Assembly: GCF_002979655.1 (NCBI RefSeq)
Contig: NZ_PCPG01000011.1
Span: 45,779 to 109,778, forward strand
Reading direction: 5' to 3'
DNA from: Microbacterium sp. MYb45
Lineage (GTDB): Bacteria; Actinomycetota; Actinomycetes; Actinomycetales; Microbacteriaceae
Length of the DNA stretch: 64,000 bases
Shown: one piece after another, positions 28,245-36,695 of the stretch
How positions within the stretch are numbered: position 1 is the stretch's first letter
How the letters are laid out: each line of letters starts with the position of its first letter
Translations under genes and position numbers: made by a program
The notes under the pieces: model-generated
Seen by the model: the letters and a program-made list of their open reading frames with translations, nothing else
Database searches by the model: none
Told to the model about the DNA's origin: nothing

Positions 28245-29531
28245 TCACTGTTTCACCCGCTCGGCATGGAACTCGGTGCGTTCAATCTCGACGGCATCGC
28301 CGAGCTCCCGCCAGTACGCGTCGAGCGCCTCGGCACGCGGATCGGACGAGTCGTCCACCATCTGTGCAGTCTCGATGTAGGCCTCGAGCGCGTGCGGCTG
28401 CAGCGACAGGTCGTACAGGCCGTCCTGCGGGTCGACTTCGCGTGTCGCGGTGAAACTGTCGGGAGAACCGGTGCCCGTGGCCGATCCTCCCGCAGCGAGC
28501 TTCGCGACGACGTCGTCGGAGTGCGAGAGCTGGATGAGAGTCTGGCCGTCACCGAGCGACGACTCCTGCGGGCTTCCCGCCGTCAGCTGCATCGCGACGT
28601 CGTAGTCGCTCTCCATCGCGAGGTGCGCCGCGATCATCCCGCCCTGCGAATAGCCCACGATGTCCACCCGGTCTCCGGGCTCTGCGCCCGCGGCGGCCAG
28701 CGCGTCGACGGTCGCCTGATACGACGCCGACCGCTGCCCCTGATAGAGCTCCAGGTTCGACTTCATGTCCCACGGATCCTCTTCGCCGCCCTCCCAGGGG
28801 ACGGAGTTCTGCGTCCCTTTGACGTAGGTCACGTAGCGGGTCGCACCGTCGGCCATGGTGTACTTCTCGACCGCCACCTGCGCACTCGACGACGGCAGGC
28901 GCTTCAGTGCACCGGCCACGCCCTTCGGCGCACCGGCCGGGGTCGATGTGGCGGTCGGAGTCACCCGCACGGGATCTGCGGCCCCCGTGAGCCGGGCTCC
29001 CGACGGCACCTTCCCGAGCGTGGACGTGAGGCCGGCGAACGCCCCGGCCAGGAGCAGTGACGGCAGCAGTCCGAAGACGCCCATCGGTTCGGGCACGCCT
29101 CCGTGACGTCGCCCCGCCCAGTCGGCAACCAGCCAGTCGGCCATCACTCCGACGCGCGCGTCGCCGTCGAGGAGTCGATGGATACGCGCCCGAAGGGCAC
29201 TCGCGCCCGCGCGATCCCCCAGGGCGAGAGCTCCGGCCTCCGCCCGAAGCTCCACCACCTCGAACGCGTCCGCCATCAGGAGGGTGCCCGCGCAGGCATC
29301 CTCGAGTTCGGCACGCAGCTCTCCGACACGCTCCCCGCTGCGATGCAGCGCACCGATATCGACCTGCGGGGCGGCCTCCGGCGCAGAGGCCAGGAGCGCA
29401 CCGGCGCGGGCGATCGCGGCCCGAGCCTCCTCGCACTGCGTCGCCACCGTCTGCATCCGGTAACCGACATCGCGCAGCTGCTGGGTGTCGACGGCGATCA
29501 CCCCGCCGTGCCCGATCTCCAGGCCGCTCAT
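28245..29531 (-). CDS. Two-domain protein: helical WXG-like N-terminus and alpha/beta-hydrolase-like C-terminus
   Basis: 428 residues. Residues 1-150 are helical (DTQQLRDVGYRMQTVATQCE; ALHRSGERVGELRAELEDAC), reminiscent of WXG100/LXG partners of type VII secretion. A hydrophobic stretch follows near 165-185 (FGLLPSLLLAGAFAGLTSTL). The C-terminus has a lipase-like elbow, DIVGYSQGGMIAAH, probable nucleophile Ser included. ATG 29531 overlaps the stop of the 87-residue gene before it. I infer a secreted or membrane-associated esterase; no ESX genes lie in the window. Confidence 0.7.
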   Translation of the reverse strand: MSGLEIGHGGVIAVDTQQLRDVGYRMQTVATQCEEARAAIARAGALLASAPEAAPQVDIGALHRSGERVGELRAELEDACAGTLLMADAFEVVELRAEAGALALGDRAGASALRARIHRLLDGDARVGVMADWLVADWAGRRHGGVPEPMGVFGLLPSLLLAGAFAGLTSTLGKVPSGARLTGAADPVRVTPTATSTPAGAPKGVAGALKRLPSSSAQVAVEKYTMADGATRYVTYVKGTQNSVPWEGGEEDPWDMKSNLELYQGQRSASYQATVDALAAAGAEPGDRVDIVGYSQGGMIAAHLAMESDYDVAMQLTAGSPQESSLGDGQTLIQLSHSDDVVAKLAAGGSATGTGSPDSFTATREVDPQDGLYDLSLQPHALEAYIETAQMVDDSSDPRAEALDAYWRELGDAVEIERTEFHAERVKQ

Positions 29532-29791
29532 TCCGCTCCTCCGGCGTTCAGCTCCCACTGACGCACGTGGAGATGCCCGATCTCGGCGCCGCAGTCTTCA
29601 CGCAGTCGCGCCAGCCGCTCATGCAGGGCGCGGAACCCCTCGGACTCCCAATCCGACGCATCGACGAGCGACACCAGCACGGCTCCCGCGTCTTCGAGCA
29701 GCGAGATCGCCGAACCGATCTCGCGACTGGTCAGCATCCAGACCCAGCTGGCCTCGGAGGCGATGGCATGATTCTGCGCGATGGAGTACAT
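29528..29791 (-). CDS. Hypothetical 87-residue protein coupled to the hydrolase-like gene
   Basis: Helical/mixed protein (MYSIAQNHAIASEASWVWML; SLVDASDWESEGFRALHERL) without recognised domain, signal or membrane helix. It overlaps the next gene as ATGA, so the two are probably translated together. A chaperone or partner of the larger protein is possible by position only. Confidence 0.6.
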   Translation of the reverse strand: MYSIAQNHAIASEASWVWMLTSREIGSAISLLEDAGAVLVSLVDASDWESEGFRALHERLARLREDCGAEIGHLHVRQWELNAGGAE

Positions 29792-29939
29792 GGCCCTCAG
29801 CCTCTGCGTTCGACGGGTCCGGGCCCGACCGGATTCTCGCGGTCAGTGGAGAGAGGAAACCCGGATCTGGGTGTGCAGAGAGGGCGCGCCTGAGCACCCC
29901 GCGCTGTGCAGGATCGTCGGAGGCGGGCAGAATGTATCT

Positions 29940-30479
29940 GTGACATCCCCGGATCCCTTCCGCGTGATCTTCGTCTGCACGGGGAACATCTGCCGCTCTC
30001 CCATGGCCGAGGTCGTCTTCCGCGACCTCGCCGAGCGGCAGGGACTCGGCTCGCGTATCGTCTCGCGCAGCGCCGGCACCGGCGACTGGCATCTGGGCGA
30101 GCGCGCCGACGACCGCACGATCGACTCCCTCGCCCGGCGCGGATACGACGGCTCTCGGCATCGGGCGCGCCAGTTCACCGCCGCGGCTTTCGCCGACAAC
30201 GACCTCGTGGTCGCGCTCGACCGCACCCACGAGCGCATCCTTCGAGAGTGGGCGCACGACGAGGACGAAGAGGGCAAGGTCACGCTGCTCCTCGCGTTCG
30301 ACCCGGACGCCTCCACCCACGACGTCCCCGACCCGTACTACGCGGGGGCGGCGATGTTCGATTCGGTGCTCGGTATGATTGAGGCGGCGACTCGGGGCCT
30401 GTTCCGCCAGCTCGAACCCGCTCTTCGTCTCCCCCGCTCGCCCCGAACCTTCGGGGCCTCATCAGGAGGACTCCCCTGA
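29940..30479 (+). CDS. Low-molecular-weight protein tyrosine phosphatase
   Basis: 179 residues with the P-loop VCTGNICRSPMAE (Cys nucleophile and Arg) near residue 12 and the general acid in VPDPYYAG. GTG 29940 lies exactly 6 bases after CAGAAT without a ribosome site, so the mRNA is probably leaderless. The stop shares bases with the proposed CTG start of purB. The last 16 residues (LPRSPRTFGASSGGLP) extend past the usual fold and coincide with a short CCCCGA/TCGGGG hairpin and the purB ribosome site. Confidence 0.9.
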   Translation: MTSPDPFRVIFVCTGNICRSPMAEVVFRDLAERQGLGSRIVSRSAGTGDWHLGERADDRTIDSLARRGYDGSRHRARQFTAAAFADNDLVVALDRTHERILREWAHDEDEEGKVTLLLAFDPDASTHDVPDPYYAGAAMFDSVLGMIEAATRGLFRQLEPALRLPRSPRTFGASSGGLP

Positions 30480-31858
30480 CTTTCCAGCCTTCGCTCCCGC
30501 CGCAGCCCCTGAGCCCTCTCGACGGTCGCTACCGCGGCGCCGTCACCGGGCTCGCCGACTTCCTCTCCGAGGCGGGGCTCAACCGCGCACGAGTCGAGGT
30601 CGAGGTGGAGTGGCTGATCGCCCTCACCGACCGCTCGCTGTTCGAGACGACCCCGCTGTCGGATGCCGACAAGGAACGCCTGCGTGCGCTGTACCGCGAC
30701 TTCGGGCAGGCCGAGATCGACTGGCTCGCCGAGAAGGAAGCCGTCACCCAGCACGACGTGAAGGCCATCGAGTACCTCGTGCGCGACCGCCTCTCGACGC
30801 TCGGACTCGACGCCATCGCCGAGCTCACGCACTTCGCCGCCACCAGCGAGGACATCAACTCCGCCTCCTACGCGCTCACCGTGAAGCGCGCCGTGGAGGA
30901 GGTCTGGCTGCCGGCCCTGGACACCGTGATCGCGAAGCTCCGCGAGCTCGCGGTCGAGCACGCGGATGCCGCGATGCTCTCCCGCACGCACGGCCAGCCC
31001 GCGACCCCATCGACCATGGGCAAGGAGATCGCGGTCTTCGCGTGGCGCCTCGAGCGCGTGCGCGGCCAGATCGCGGCATCCGAGTACCTTGCCAAGTTCT
31101 CGGGCGCGACCGGCACCTGGTCAGCGCACCTGGCGGCCGACCCCGACGCCGACTGGCCGACCATCGCCCGCGAGTACATCGAGGGCCTCGGACTCGGCTT
31201 CAACATCCTCACCACCCAGATCGAGTCGCACGACTGGCAGGTCGAGCTCTACGACCGCGTGCGTCACGCCGGCGGCATCCTGCACAACCTCGCCACCGAC
31301 ATCTGGACCTACATCTCGCTCGGCTACTTCGCGCAGATCCCGGTCGCCGGGGCCACCGGTTCGTCGACGATGCCGCACAAGATCAACCCGATCCGCTTCG
31401 AGAACGCCGAGGCGAACCTCGAGATCTCGGGTGCCCTGCTCGCCTCGCTCGGTCAGACCCTCGTCACCAGCCGCCTGCAGCGCGACCTCACCGACTCCAC
31501 CACGCAGCGCAACATCGGCGTCGCGTTCGGGCACTCGCTGCTCGCCCTCGACAACCTGCGCCGCGGCCTCAATGCGATCTCGCTCTCGCGCGACGTGCTG
31601 CTGGCCGACCTCGACGTGAACTGGGAGGTGCTCGCCGAGGCCATCCAGACCGTCATCCGTGCCGAGGTCGTCGCCGGTCGGTCCACGATCACCGACCCGT
31701 ACGCGCTGCTCAAGGAGCTGACGCGCGGCCACCGGGTGGGCGCCGCCGACCTCGCCGAGTTCGTGCAGGGGCTCGAGATCGGCGATGCCGCGAAGCAGCG
31801 CCTCCTCGCGCTGACTCCGGCCACGTACACCGGCATCGCCGAGCGCCTCGCCCGCTAA
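30476..31858 (+). CDS. purB: Adenylosuccinate lyase, apparent CTG start
   Basis: Cleaves adenylosuccinate and SAICAR in purine synthesis. From CTG 30476 it encodes 460 residues, normal for the family. The conserved N-terminus LSPLDGRYRGAV is present, then the TRTHGQPATP motif and the signature SSTMPHKINPIRFENAEAN with catalytic Ser. The first in-frame ATG (30605) would cut off 43 residues, including SPLDGRY; no ATG, GTG or TTG lies at the right place. AGGAGG (30464-30469) is spaced 6 bases before CTG 30476, which overlaps the phosphatase stop (CTGA). Confidence 0.93.
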   Translation: MTFQPSLPPQPLSPLDGRYRGAVTGLADFLSEAGLNRARVEVEVEWLIALTDRSLFETTPLSDADKERLRALYRDFGQAEIDWLAEKEAVTQHDVKAIEYLVRDRLSTLGLDAIAELTHFAATSEDINSASYALTVKRAVEEVWLPALDTVIAKLRELAVEHADAAMLSRTHGQPATPSTMGKEIAVFAWRLERVRGQIAASEYLAKFSGATGTWSAHLAADPDADWPTIAREYIEGLGLGFNILTTQIESHDWQVELYDRVRHAGGILHNLATDIWTYISLGYFAQIPVAGATGSSTMPHKINPIRFENAEANLEISGALLASLGQTLVTSRLQRDLTDSTTQRNIGVAFGHSLLALDNLRRGLNAISLSRDVLLADLDVNWEVLAEAIQTVIRAEVVAGRSTITDPYALLKELTRGHRVGAADLAEFVQGLEIGDAAKQRLLALTPATYTGIAERLAR

Positions 31859-31892
31859 CACGCGCACCCGCACCCGGTCCCGCCACGCAGGA

Positions 31893-31978
31893 TCGCCGAG
31901 TGCACGGCTTGTTGCCGAGTACACCGCCGATTCACGCAGGGTTCCCGTGCAGTCGACACGATCCCGTGCACTCGGCGA
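31893..31978. repeat. Palindromic array C: phased TCGCCGAGTGCACGG motif
   Basis: Forward copies start at 31893 (TCGCCGAGTGCACGG) and 31912 (TTGCCGAGTACACCG); reverse copies at 31945 (CCGTGCAGTCGACAC) and 31964 (CCGTGCACTCGGCGA). Both pairs are offset by exactly 19 bp. The outer copies are perfect inverted repeats over 15 bp. It lies between the convergent ends of purB and the MFS gene; no other terminator is visible there. Confidence 0.82.
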
Positions 31979-32026
31979 CGGATGGCGGGAGCGGGCGCGG
32001 GGGAGCGGGAACGGACGCGCAGCGGG

Positions 32027-33460
32027 CTAGGAGGCGGGTTCCCCGGAGTGGTCCTCGACCTTGTCCTTCGGCATGAAAGCGGCGGCGAGCAGCGTGAGCA
32101 GAGCGGTCACGGCGACCGCGACGAACACCCACACCGACGCGTGGATGATCGTGTCGGGGTCATCGGGGCCGGCGCCCTGCGCGATGGCCGCGTTCGAGAT
32201 CGCCCCGAACACCGCAACTCCCACGGCGCTGCCCGCTGAGCGCGCGAACGCATTCATGCCCGTCACGGCTCCGCGCTCGCCCCACCCCACGGAGGACTGC
32301 GCGGCGATCAGGGTCGGCGCGGCGCTCCACCCGAGCCCGAACCCGAGGACGAACGCGATCAGCGACAGCACCCAGGGGTTCGGCCAGGCCGACACCGAGG
32401 CGAGGACGATCGCCGCGACCGAGGCGATGCTCATCCCGATGAGTGTGGTGCGACGGAACCCGATGCGCAGATACAGGCGCCCCACGTTCGCTGCGGCGAT
32501 CGGCCACCCGAGCGTCAACGCCGCGACCGCCAGACCCGACAGCAGTGGCGCGATGCCCAGCGAGCCCTCGAGGTAGGCAGGCGCGAAGCTGGTGACGCCG
32601 ATCATCAACGCACCCACCCCGAGCGAGACGAGGGTGGTGGTCAGGATCAGCGGCCTGGCTGCGAGCCGGAGGTCGACGATGGGCTCCGCGACGCGGCGTT
32701 CGACCATCGCGAAGAGCACGAGAGCCACGATGCCGATCCCGAAACACAGGGCGCTCTGGACGGAGATCCACGCCCAGGCGTTGCCGCCCTCCAGCATCCC
32801 GAGGATCAGACCGGTCAACCCGACCGTGAGCAGCACGGCTCCCGCGTAGTCGATCCGGTGCCGTTCGGTCTGCTTCTGCTCCTTGTACTTGAGCTGCAGC
32901 ATCCAGGCCGCGATCAGACACAGCGGGATGTTGACCCAGAAGATCCAGCGCCACGCGTCGAGCTGAGCGAAGACGCCGCCGAGCGCCGGTCCGACGACCG
33001 AGGAGATCGCCCAGACGCTCGCGATGTAGCCCTGCACCTTCGCACGCTCGGCGACCGTGTAGATGTCTCCGACGATCGTCATGGCCATCGGCGCGACCGC
33101 CCCCGCGCCGAGCCCCTGGATGATGCGGAAGACGATCAGCGCGGGCATGCTCCACGCGAAGCCGCAGAGGATCGAGCCGAGGAGGAACAGGGCGATGCCG
33201 AGCAGGATGATCGGCTTGCGGCCGACCGTGTCGGCGAACCGGGAGTAGATGGGGACGCTCACGGCCTGCGCCAGCAGATACACCGAGAACAACCACGGGA
33301 ACTGCTGATAGCTACCGAGATCGCGGACGATGCTGGGCACCGCGGTGGCGAGGATCGTGGCGTCGATCGCGATGAGCCCGGTCGCGAGCATCAACGCGCC
33401 GAGGATGGGGCCTCTCGGCGACCGGAGTCCGATGGAGGCGCGGTCGACGGAGGCAGTCAC
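32027..33460 (-). CDS. MFS drug/solute exporter (DHA2-like)
   Basis: 477 residues with about 14 membrane segments. The motif A loop is SRFADTVGRKPIIL and motif C-like GALMLATGLIAIDATILATA opens the first helix with the acidic residue typical of DHA2 exporters. The WRWIFWVNIPLCL motif is also characteristic. GTG 33460 start. Upstream on the same strand are two small membrane-protein genes, perhaps cotranscribed. Substrate unknown. Confidence 0.88.
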   Translation of the reverse strand: MTASVDRASIGLRSPRGPILGALMLATGLIAIDATILATAVPSIVRDLGSYQQFPWLFSVYLLAQAVSVPIYSRFADTVGRKPIILLGIALFLLGSILCGFAWSMPALIVFRIIQGLGAGAVAPMAMTIVGDIYTVAERAKVQGYIASVWAISSVVGPALGGVFAQLDAWRWIFWVNIPLCLIAAWMLQLKYKEQKQTERHRIDYAGAVLLTVGLTGLILGMLEGGNAWAWISVQSALCFGIGIVALVLFAMVERRVAEPIVDLRLAARPLILTTTLVSLGVGALMIGVTSFAPAYLEGSLGIAPLLSGLAVAALTLGWPIAAANVGRLYLRIGFRRTTLIGMSIASVAAIVLASVSAWPNPWVLSLIAFVLGFGLGWSAAPTLIAAQSSVGWGERGAVTGMNAFARSAGSAVGVAVFGAISNAAIAQGAGPDDPDTIIHASVWVFVAVAVTALLTLLAAAFMPKDKVEDHSGEPAS

Positions 33461-33530
33461 TTCAGGGACAAGCCCCGTGGCGCCGGGACTATTCCGACGA
33501 GTGCCGCGAAAGGCGCGGCTCCCTCGCCCG

Positions 33531-33884
33531 TCACGAGGACGACGTGCGGCCGGGCTCGTCGCCCTCCGCCTCGCCCTCGGGCTCCGGGTCGTACAGCACC
33601 GGACGGTCGATGGTCTTGGTGACGTCGGCGGGGTCGACCGCGAGGATCAGCATCGCCAGGATCAGCAGAGTGACGATGAACGCCCCTCCGCCGACGACGA
33701 GCCCGAGCGCGATCGGCGTGAGCCCGTCGTAGGTGCCGTTCGCGATCGCCGTGTTCACACGCGTGGTGAAAGCGCCGGTGGAGACGAGCGTGACAACCAT
33801 GGCGAACACGCCGCAGCCCAGCGCGATCAGCAGCAGGTGCAGCGGGCGCAGGATGTCCCGACGGGTGGGCTTCTCGTCGCTCAT
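33531..33884 (-). CDS. Hypothetical membrane protein, two helices
   Basis: 117 residues with two hydrophobic helices (LHLLLIALGCGVFAMVVTLV and IALGLVVGGGAFIVTLLILA) and an acidic C-terminal tail. I do not recognise the family. ATG 33884 overlaps the stop of the HdeD-like gene (ATGA), so the two are coupled. Confidence 0.75.
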   Translation of the reverse strand: MSDEKPTRRDILRPLHLLLIALGCGVFAMVVTLVSTGAFTTRVNTAIANGTYDGLTPIALGLVVGGGAFIVTLLILAMLILAVDPADVTKTIDRPVLYDPEPEGEAEGDEPGRTSSS

Positions 33885-34531
33885 CGCTCTCCTCCGTGCT
33901 CCGCAGGGGCGGTGCTGTCGTTCGATTCGGTGGCCGCGGCGGCGGCATCCACCCGCTTCGGGGTGAGCCCGGCGATGCCGAGGAAGACCGCGACGATCGC
34001 CGCGTAGCCGCCGAACATGCCGACACCGAGGATGATGCCGGACAGGACGAACGTGCCGGCCTTCTCGATCGTGTACTCCTGCAGGAATCCGGCCGGGATC
34101 AGCAGCAGGACGATGCCCAGCAGCACGCCCAGCGCGCCGACGGTAATCGCGTCGCGCGAGAGCGGATCAGCAGTACGACGCGAGCGGATGCCGGCGAGGA
34201 TCTCGATGCCGCCGCTCACGATCGCCCAGGAGGACACGACGATGAAGAACAGGTCGTCGGATCGCCAGGCCGGGATGCCGCTCACGCCACCGGCGACGAC
34301 GCCGAGCGCGGCGAGCAGGATGTACGACCAGCGCGAGCCTGGCGGGAGCACCAGCCAGGCCCCGAGCAGCTGCACGAGCGCGGTGGTGAAGACGAAGCCG
34401 CTGAAGACCGAGAGGCCGACAGGGGCGGAGTGGTCCGACGAGAACGTGATCATCAATGCGGCGACGGCGGCGAACAGCGCGCGCAGCAATTGCACGTGGC
34501 GCATGGTGAATGCGCGAGCAGGGGCAGACAT
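33881..34531 (-). CDS. DUF308/HdeD-like membrane protein
   Basis: 216 residues with about six membrane helices in HdeD-like pairs (VGLSVFSGFVFTTALVQLLG; DAITVGALGVLLGIVLLLIP). In E. coli HdeD is an acid-resistance membrane protein; here the role is unknown. The start ATG 34531 has GGAGG about 13 bases upstream, rather far; an upstream in-frame start at 34603 is possible. C-terminal tail is Ala-rich and probably cytoplasmic. Confidence 0.75.
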   Translation of the reverse strand: MSAPARAFTMRHVQLLRALFAAVAALMITFSSDHSAPVGLSVFSGFVFTTALVQLLGAWLVLPPGSRWSYILLAALGVVAGGVSGIPAWRSDDLFFIVVSSWAIVSGGIEILAGIRSRRTADPLSRDAITVGALGVLLGIVLLLIPAGFLQEYTIEKAGTFVLSGIILGVGMFGGYAAIVAVFLGIAGLTPKRVDAAAAATESNDSTAPAEHGGER

Positions 34532-34838
34532 GACGGTCCAGAGTCCTCCGGGGTGTTCCTCCCAGTCTACGCGGGGGCGCGGAGCGGCAGCGCCCGCGGC
34601 CACGCACGGAGGAGGTTTCGTGAAGCCCGGCGGATCTCCCCAGATCGATTGCCGGGCTTCACGACGTACGCAGCAAGGGGGGCATCACTGCGTCAGGCCG
34701 GTCTTCGCAGGGTCGGGCACCCTGCCTGCGATGACGGCCAAGTGACCCCACATGCCCACCCGGTCCCCCTGAGATGTGCGCGTGCGGTCGTATGCTCACT
34801 TTAGGGCGGTGGTCTTCACATACCGGACGGGGGCTGTG
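34532..34838. other. Divergent intergenic region with two hairpins
   Basis: About 300 bp without a gene. It holds a nested inverted repeat: TCGTGAAGCCCGGC (34618-34631) and its exact complement at 34651-34664, with an inner GATCT-CCCC-AGATC stem (33-46 of the same hundred). A second hairpin, GCAGGGT-CGGGC-ACCCTGC, is at 34707-34725. TATGCT at 34791-34796 is a likely -10 for the downstream plus-strand gene. Two divergent genes flank the region, so the large hairpin is not an ordinary terminator. Confidence 0.7.
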
Positions 34839-35762
34839 ATGAGTTACGAGTATGACGAACGCAGGTCCGTATCCGATGCCTTCGCGGCGGCTCTGCGCGA
34901 CGCGATCAATGCGAGGCACGTGACGCTGTCGTGGCTGCACCAGCAGCTCAACATGCGCGGAAACCGTGTCTCGATGGCCACGCTGAGCTATTGGCGCTCG
35001 GGCGCGCGACGCCCGGAAGGTGCGCAGTCGCTCGCCGCACTCGTCGACATCGAGGATCTCCTCTGCCTCGACGCCGGAGCACTGCGTCGACACCTCGGCC
35101 CCACGAACCGGACCGGTCCCCTCGGACCGAACCGGTTCCCCCTCGACGAGGAGGAACTGGAACGTGCTGTCATGGTCGCCTTCGACGCGCTGGGCGCCTC
35201 GTACCCCGACACCTCACGCGAGCTGACGACCCACTCCGTGACCGACGTCGACGCCGACGGCAACGTCGCGTACAGCATCACCCGCAGCATCGTGCAGTCC
35301 ACGATCGGCACGATCACGGCCATCCCGTTCCTCGAGATCTCGCCGGGAGTCAGCACGCCGGCACCGATCCTGAGCGCGGTGTCCGGCGGACGCATCACCG
35401 CCCGGTACTCGCACCCCGCCGGCGAGGTGCACGGGGTGCTCTTCGAGCTCGACGTGCCCCTGACCGCACCGGACACGGCGATGGTCGAGTGGTCGGTGAC
35501 GTATCCGCCCGACTACCCGCCGATGCGGGACACCGGTCACGCCCTGGCGCAGAAGGCCAGAGAGCTGCTGGTGTGGACCCGGTTCCACCCGGATGCCGTG
35601 CCGGACTGGTGCGAGGAGCGGGTCGAGACCCCGGAGGGCGTCACCGTGACCGCGGTGCCGCTCACCCGCGGGACGTCGGTGCACCTGGTGCGGCGCGCGT
35701 TCGGTCCCGGCGCGCTCGGGCTGCACTGGGGGTACGGCCCCCGCGAGGATCAGCCGGGCTGA
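34839..35762 (+). CDS. Hypothetical protein with N-terminal XRE-like helix-turn-helix
   Basis: 307 residues. The N-terminus (about 10-70) looks like a helix-turn-helix of XRE type, including a TLSYWRSGARRPEG recognition segment. The remaining 230 residues are a beta-rich domain (AVSGGRITARYSHPAGEVHG; VEWSVTYPPDYPPM) I do not recognise, possibly a ligand-binding domain. GTG 34836 directly before ATG 34839 is an alternative start. The end overlaps the convergent rhodanese gene by 13 bp. Confidence 0.7.
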   Translation: MSYEYDERRSVSDAFAAALRDAINARHVTLSWLHQQLNMRGNRVSMATLSYWRSGARRPEGAQSLAALVDIEDLLCLDAGALRRHLGPTNRTGPLGPNRFPLDEEELERAVMVAFDALGASYPDTSRELTTHSVTDVDADGNVAYSITRSIVQSTIGTITAIPFLEISPGVSTPAPILSAVSGGRITARYSHPAGEVHGVLFELDVPLTAPDTAMVEWSVTYPPDYPPMRDTGHALAQKARELLVWTRFHPDAVPDWCEERVETPEGVTVTAVPLTRGTSVHLVRRAFGPGALGLHWGYGPREDQPG

Positions 35763-36589
35763 TCGCCCGTGGCGACCGGGAGACCGGGAGTGTTGGACCA
35801 CTGGCTCCACGAGCCGGGGAAGACTCGGGCGTCGATGCCGACCTCGTGCAGGACGAGCGCGGTGTGGGCGGCCGTGACGCCGGACCCGCAGTAGGCGGCG
35901 ACCGGCGTGCCGGGTGTCACCCCGATCTCGGCGAAGGACACGAGGATCGTCTCGCGGTCGAGGATCCGGCCCGCCGCATCGAAGTGCACGGATTCGGGGA
36001 GGTTCCGCGCGCCGGGGATGTGTCCGGCGACCGGGTCGTACGGCTCCGACTCGCCGCGGTACCGGTCGGCCGCTCGCGCGTCGATCAGCACGCCCGACTC
36101 CGGGAATGCGGCGGTCTCGTCGATCGACAGCGCGTCGCCGCCGATCTCGTCGAGCACGACATCGCCCGGCTCGGGCACCACATCGTCGGTCGCGACCTCG
36201 AACCCCTCGGCCTGCCAGCCCCGGATGCCGCCGTCGAGCACGCGCACATCGACCCCACCCTGGCGCAGCAGCCACCAGGCGCGCGCCGCCGAGATGCCCG
36301 TGAAGTCGTCGTAGGCCACGACGGTGTCGCCCGCACGGACGCCCCAGCGACGAGCCGCGGCCTGGAGGGTGGCCGTCGACGGCAGCGGATGCCGCCCCTC
36401 CGACGGTTCGCCGTGGGTGGCGAGCTCCGTGTCGAGCGCGGCGAAAACGGCACCGGGGATGTGGCCCGTCAGGTAGTCGTCATGCCCGGCGTCGGGCCGA
36501 TCGAGCCGCCACCGCACGTCGATCACACGCACCGGCGCGCCTCGGCTCAGCAGGTCATTCAGCTCGGATGCACTCACGAAGTCGCTCAT
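35750..36589 (-). CDS. Thiosulfate/3-mercaptopyruvate sulfurtransferase (tandem rhodanese)
   Basis: 279 residues with two rhodanese domains; the catalytic Cys is in the second, AYCGSGVTA, near residue 235. VIDVRWRL, GHIPGAVF and GHIPGARNL are domain landmarks. The active-site loop CGSGVTA is closer to thiosulfate than mercaptopyruvate sulfurtransferases (CGSGVTA versus CGTGVTA). Convergent with and overlapping the upstream gene by 13 bp. Cytoplasmic. Confidence 0.92.
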   Translation of the reverse strand: MSDFVSASELNDLLSRGAPVRVIDVRWRLDRPDAGHDDYLTGHIPGAVFAALDTELATHGEPSEGRHPLPSTATLQAAARRWGVRAGDTVVAYDDFTGISAARAWWLLRQGGVDVRVLDGGIRGWQAEGFEVATDDVVPEPGDVVLDEIGGDALSIDETAAFPESGVLIDARAADRYRGESEPYDPVAGHIPGARNLPESVHFDAAGRILDRETILVSFAEIGVTPGTPVAAYCGSGVTAAHTALVLHEVGIDARVFPGSWSQWSNTPGLPVATGDQPG

Positions 36590-36695
36590 CCTGCGAGGCT
36601 ACCGAGTCTGCGGCAGCATCCGGTTCGGGGCCGTCTTATCCCGTCACGATCCGCGCGACTATGCTCGATCCGGCAACGTCGAGGAAGGGGCAGCG

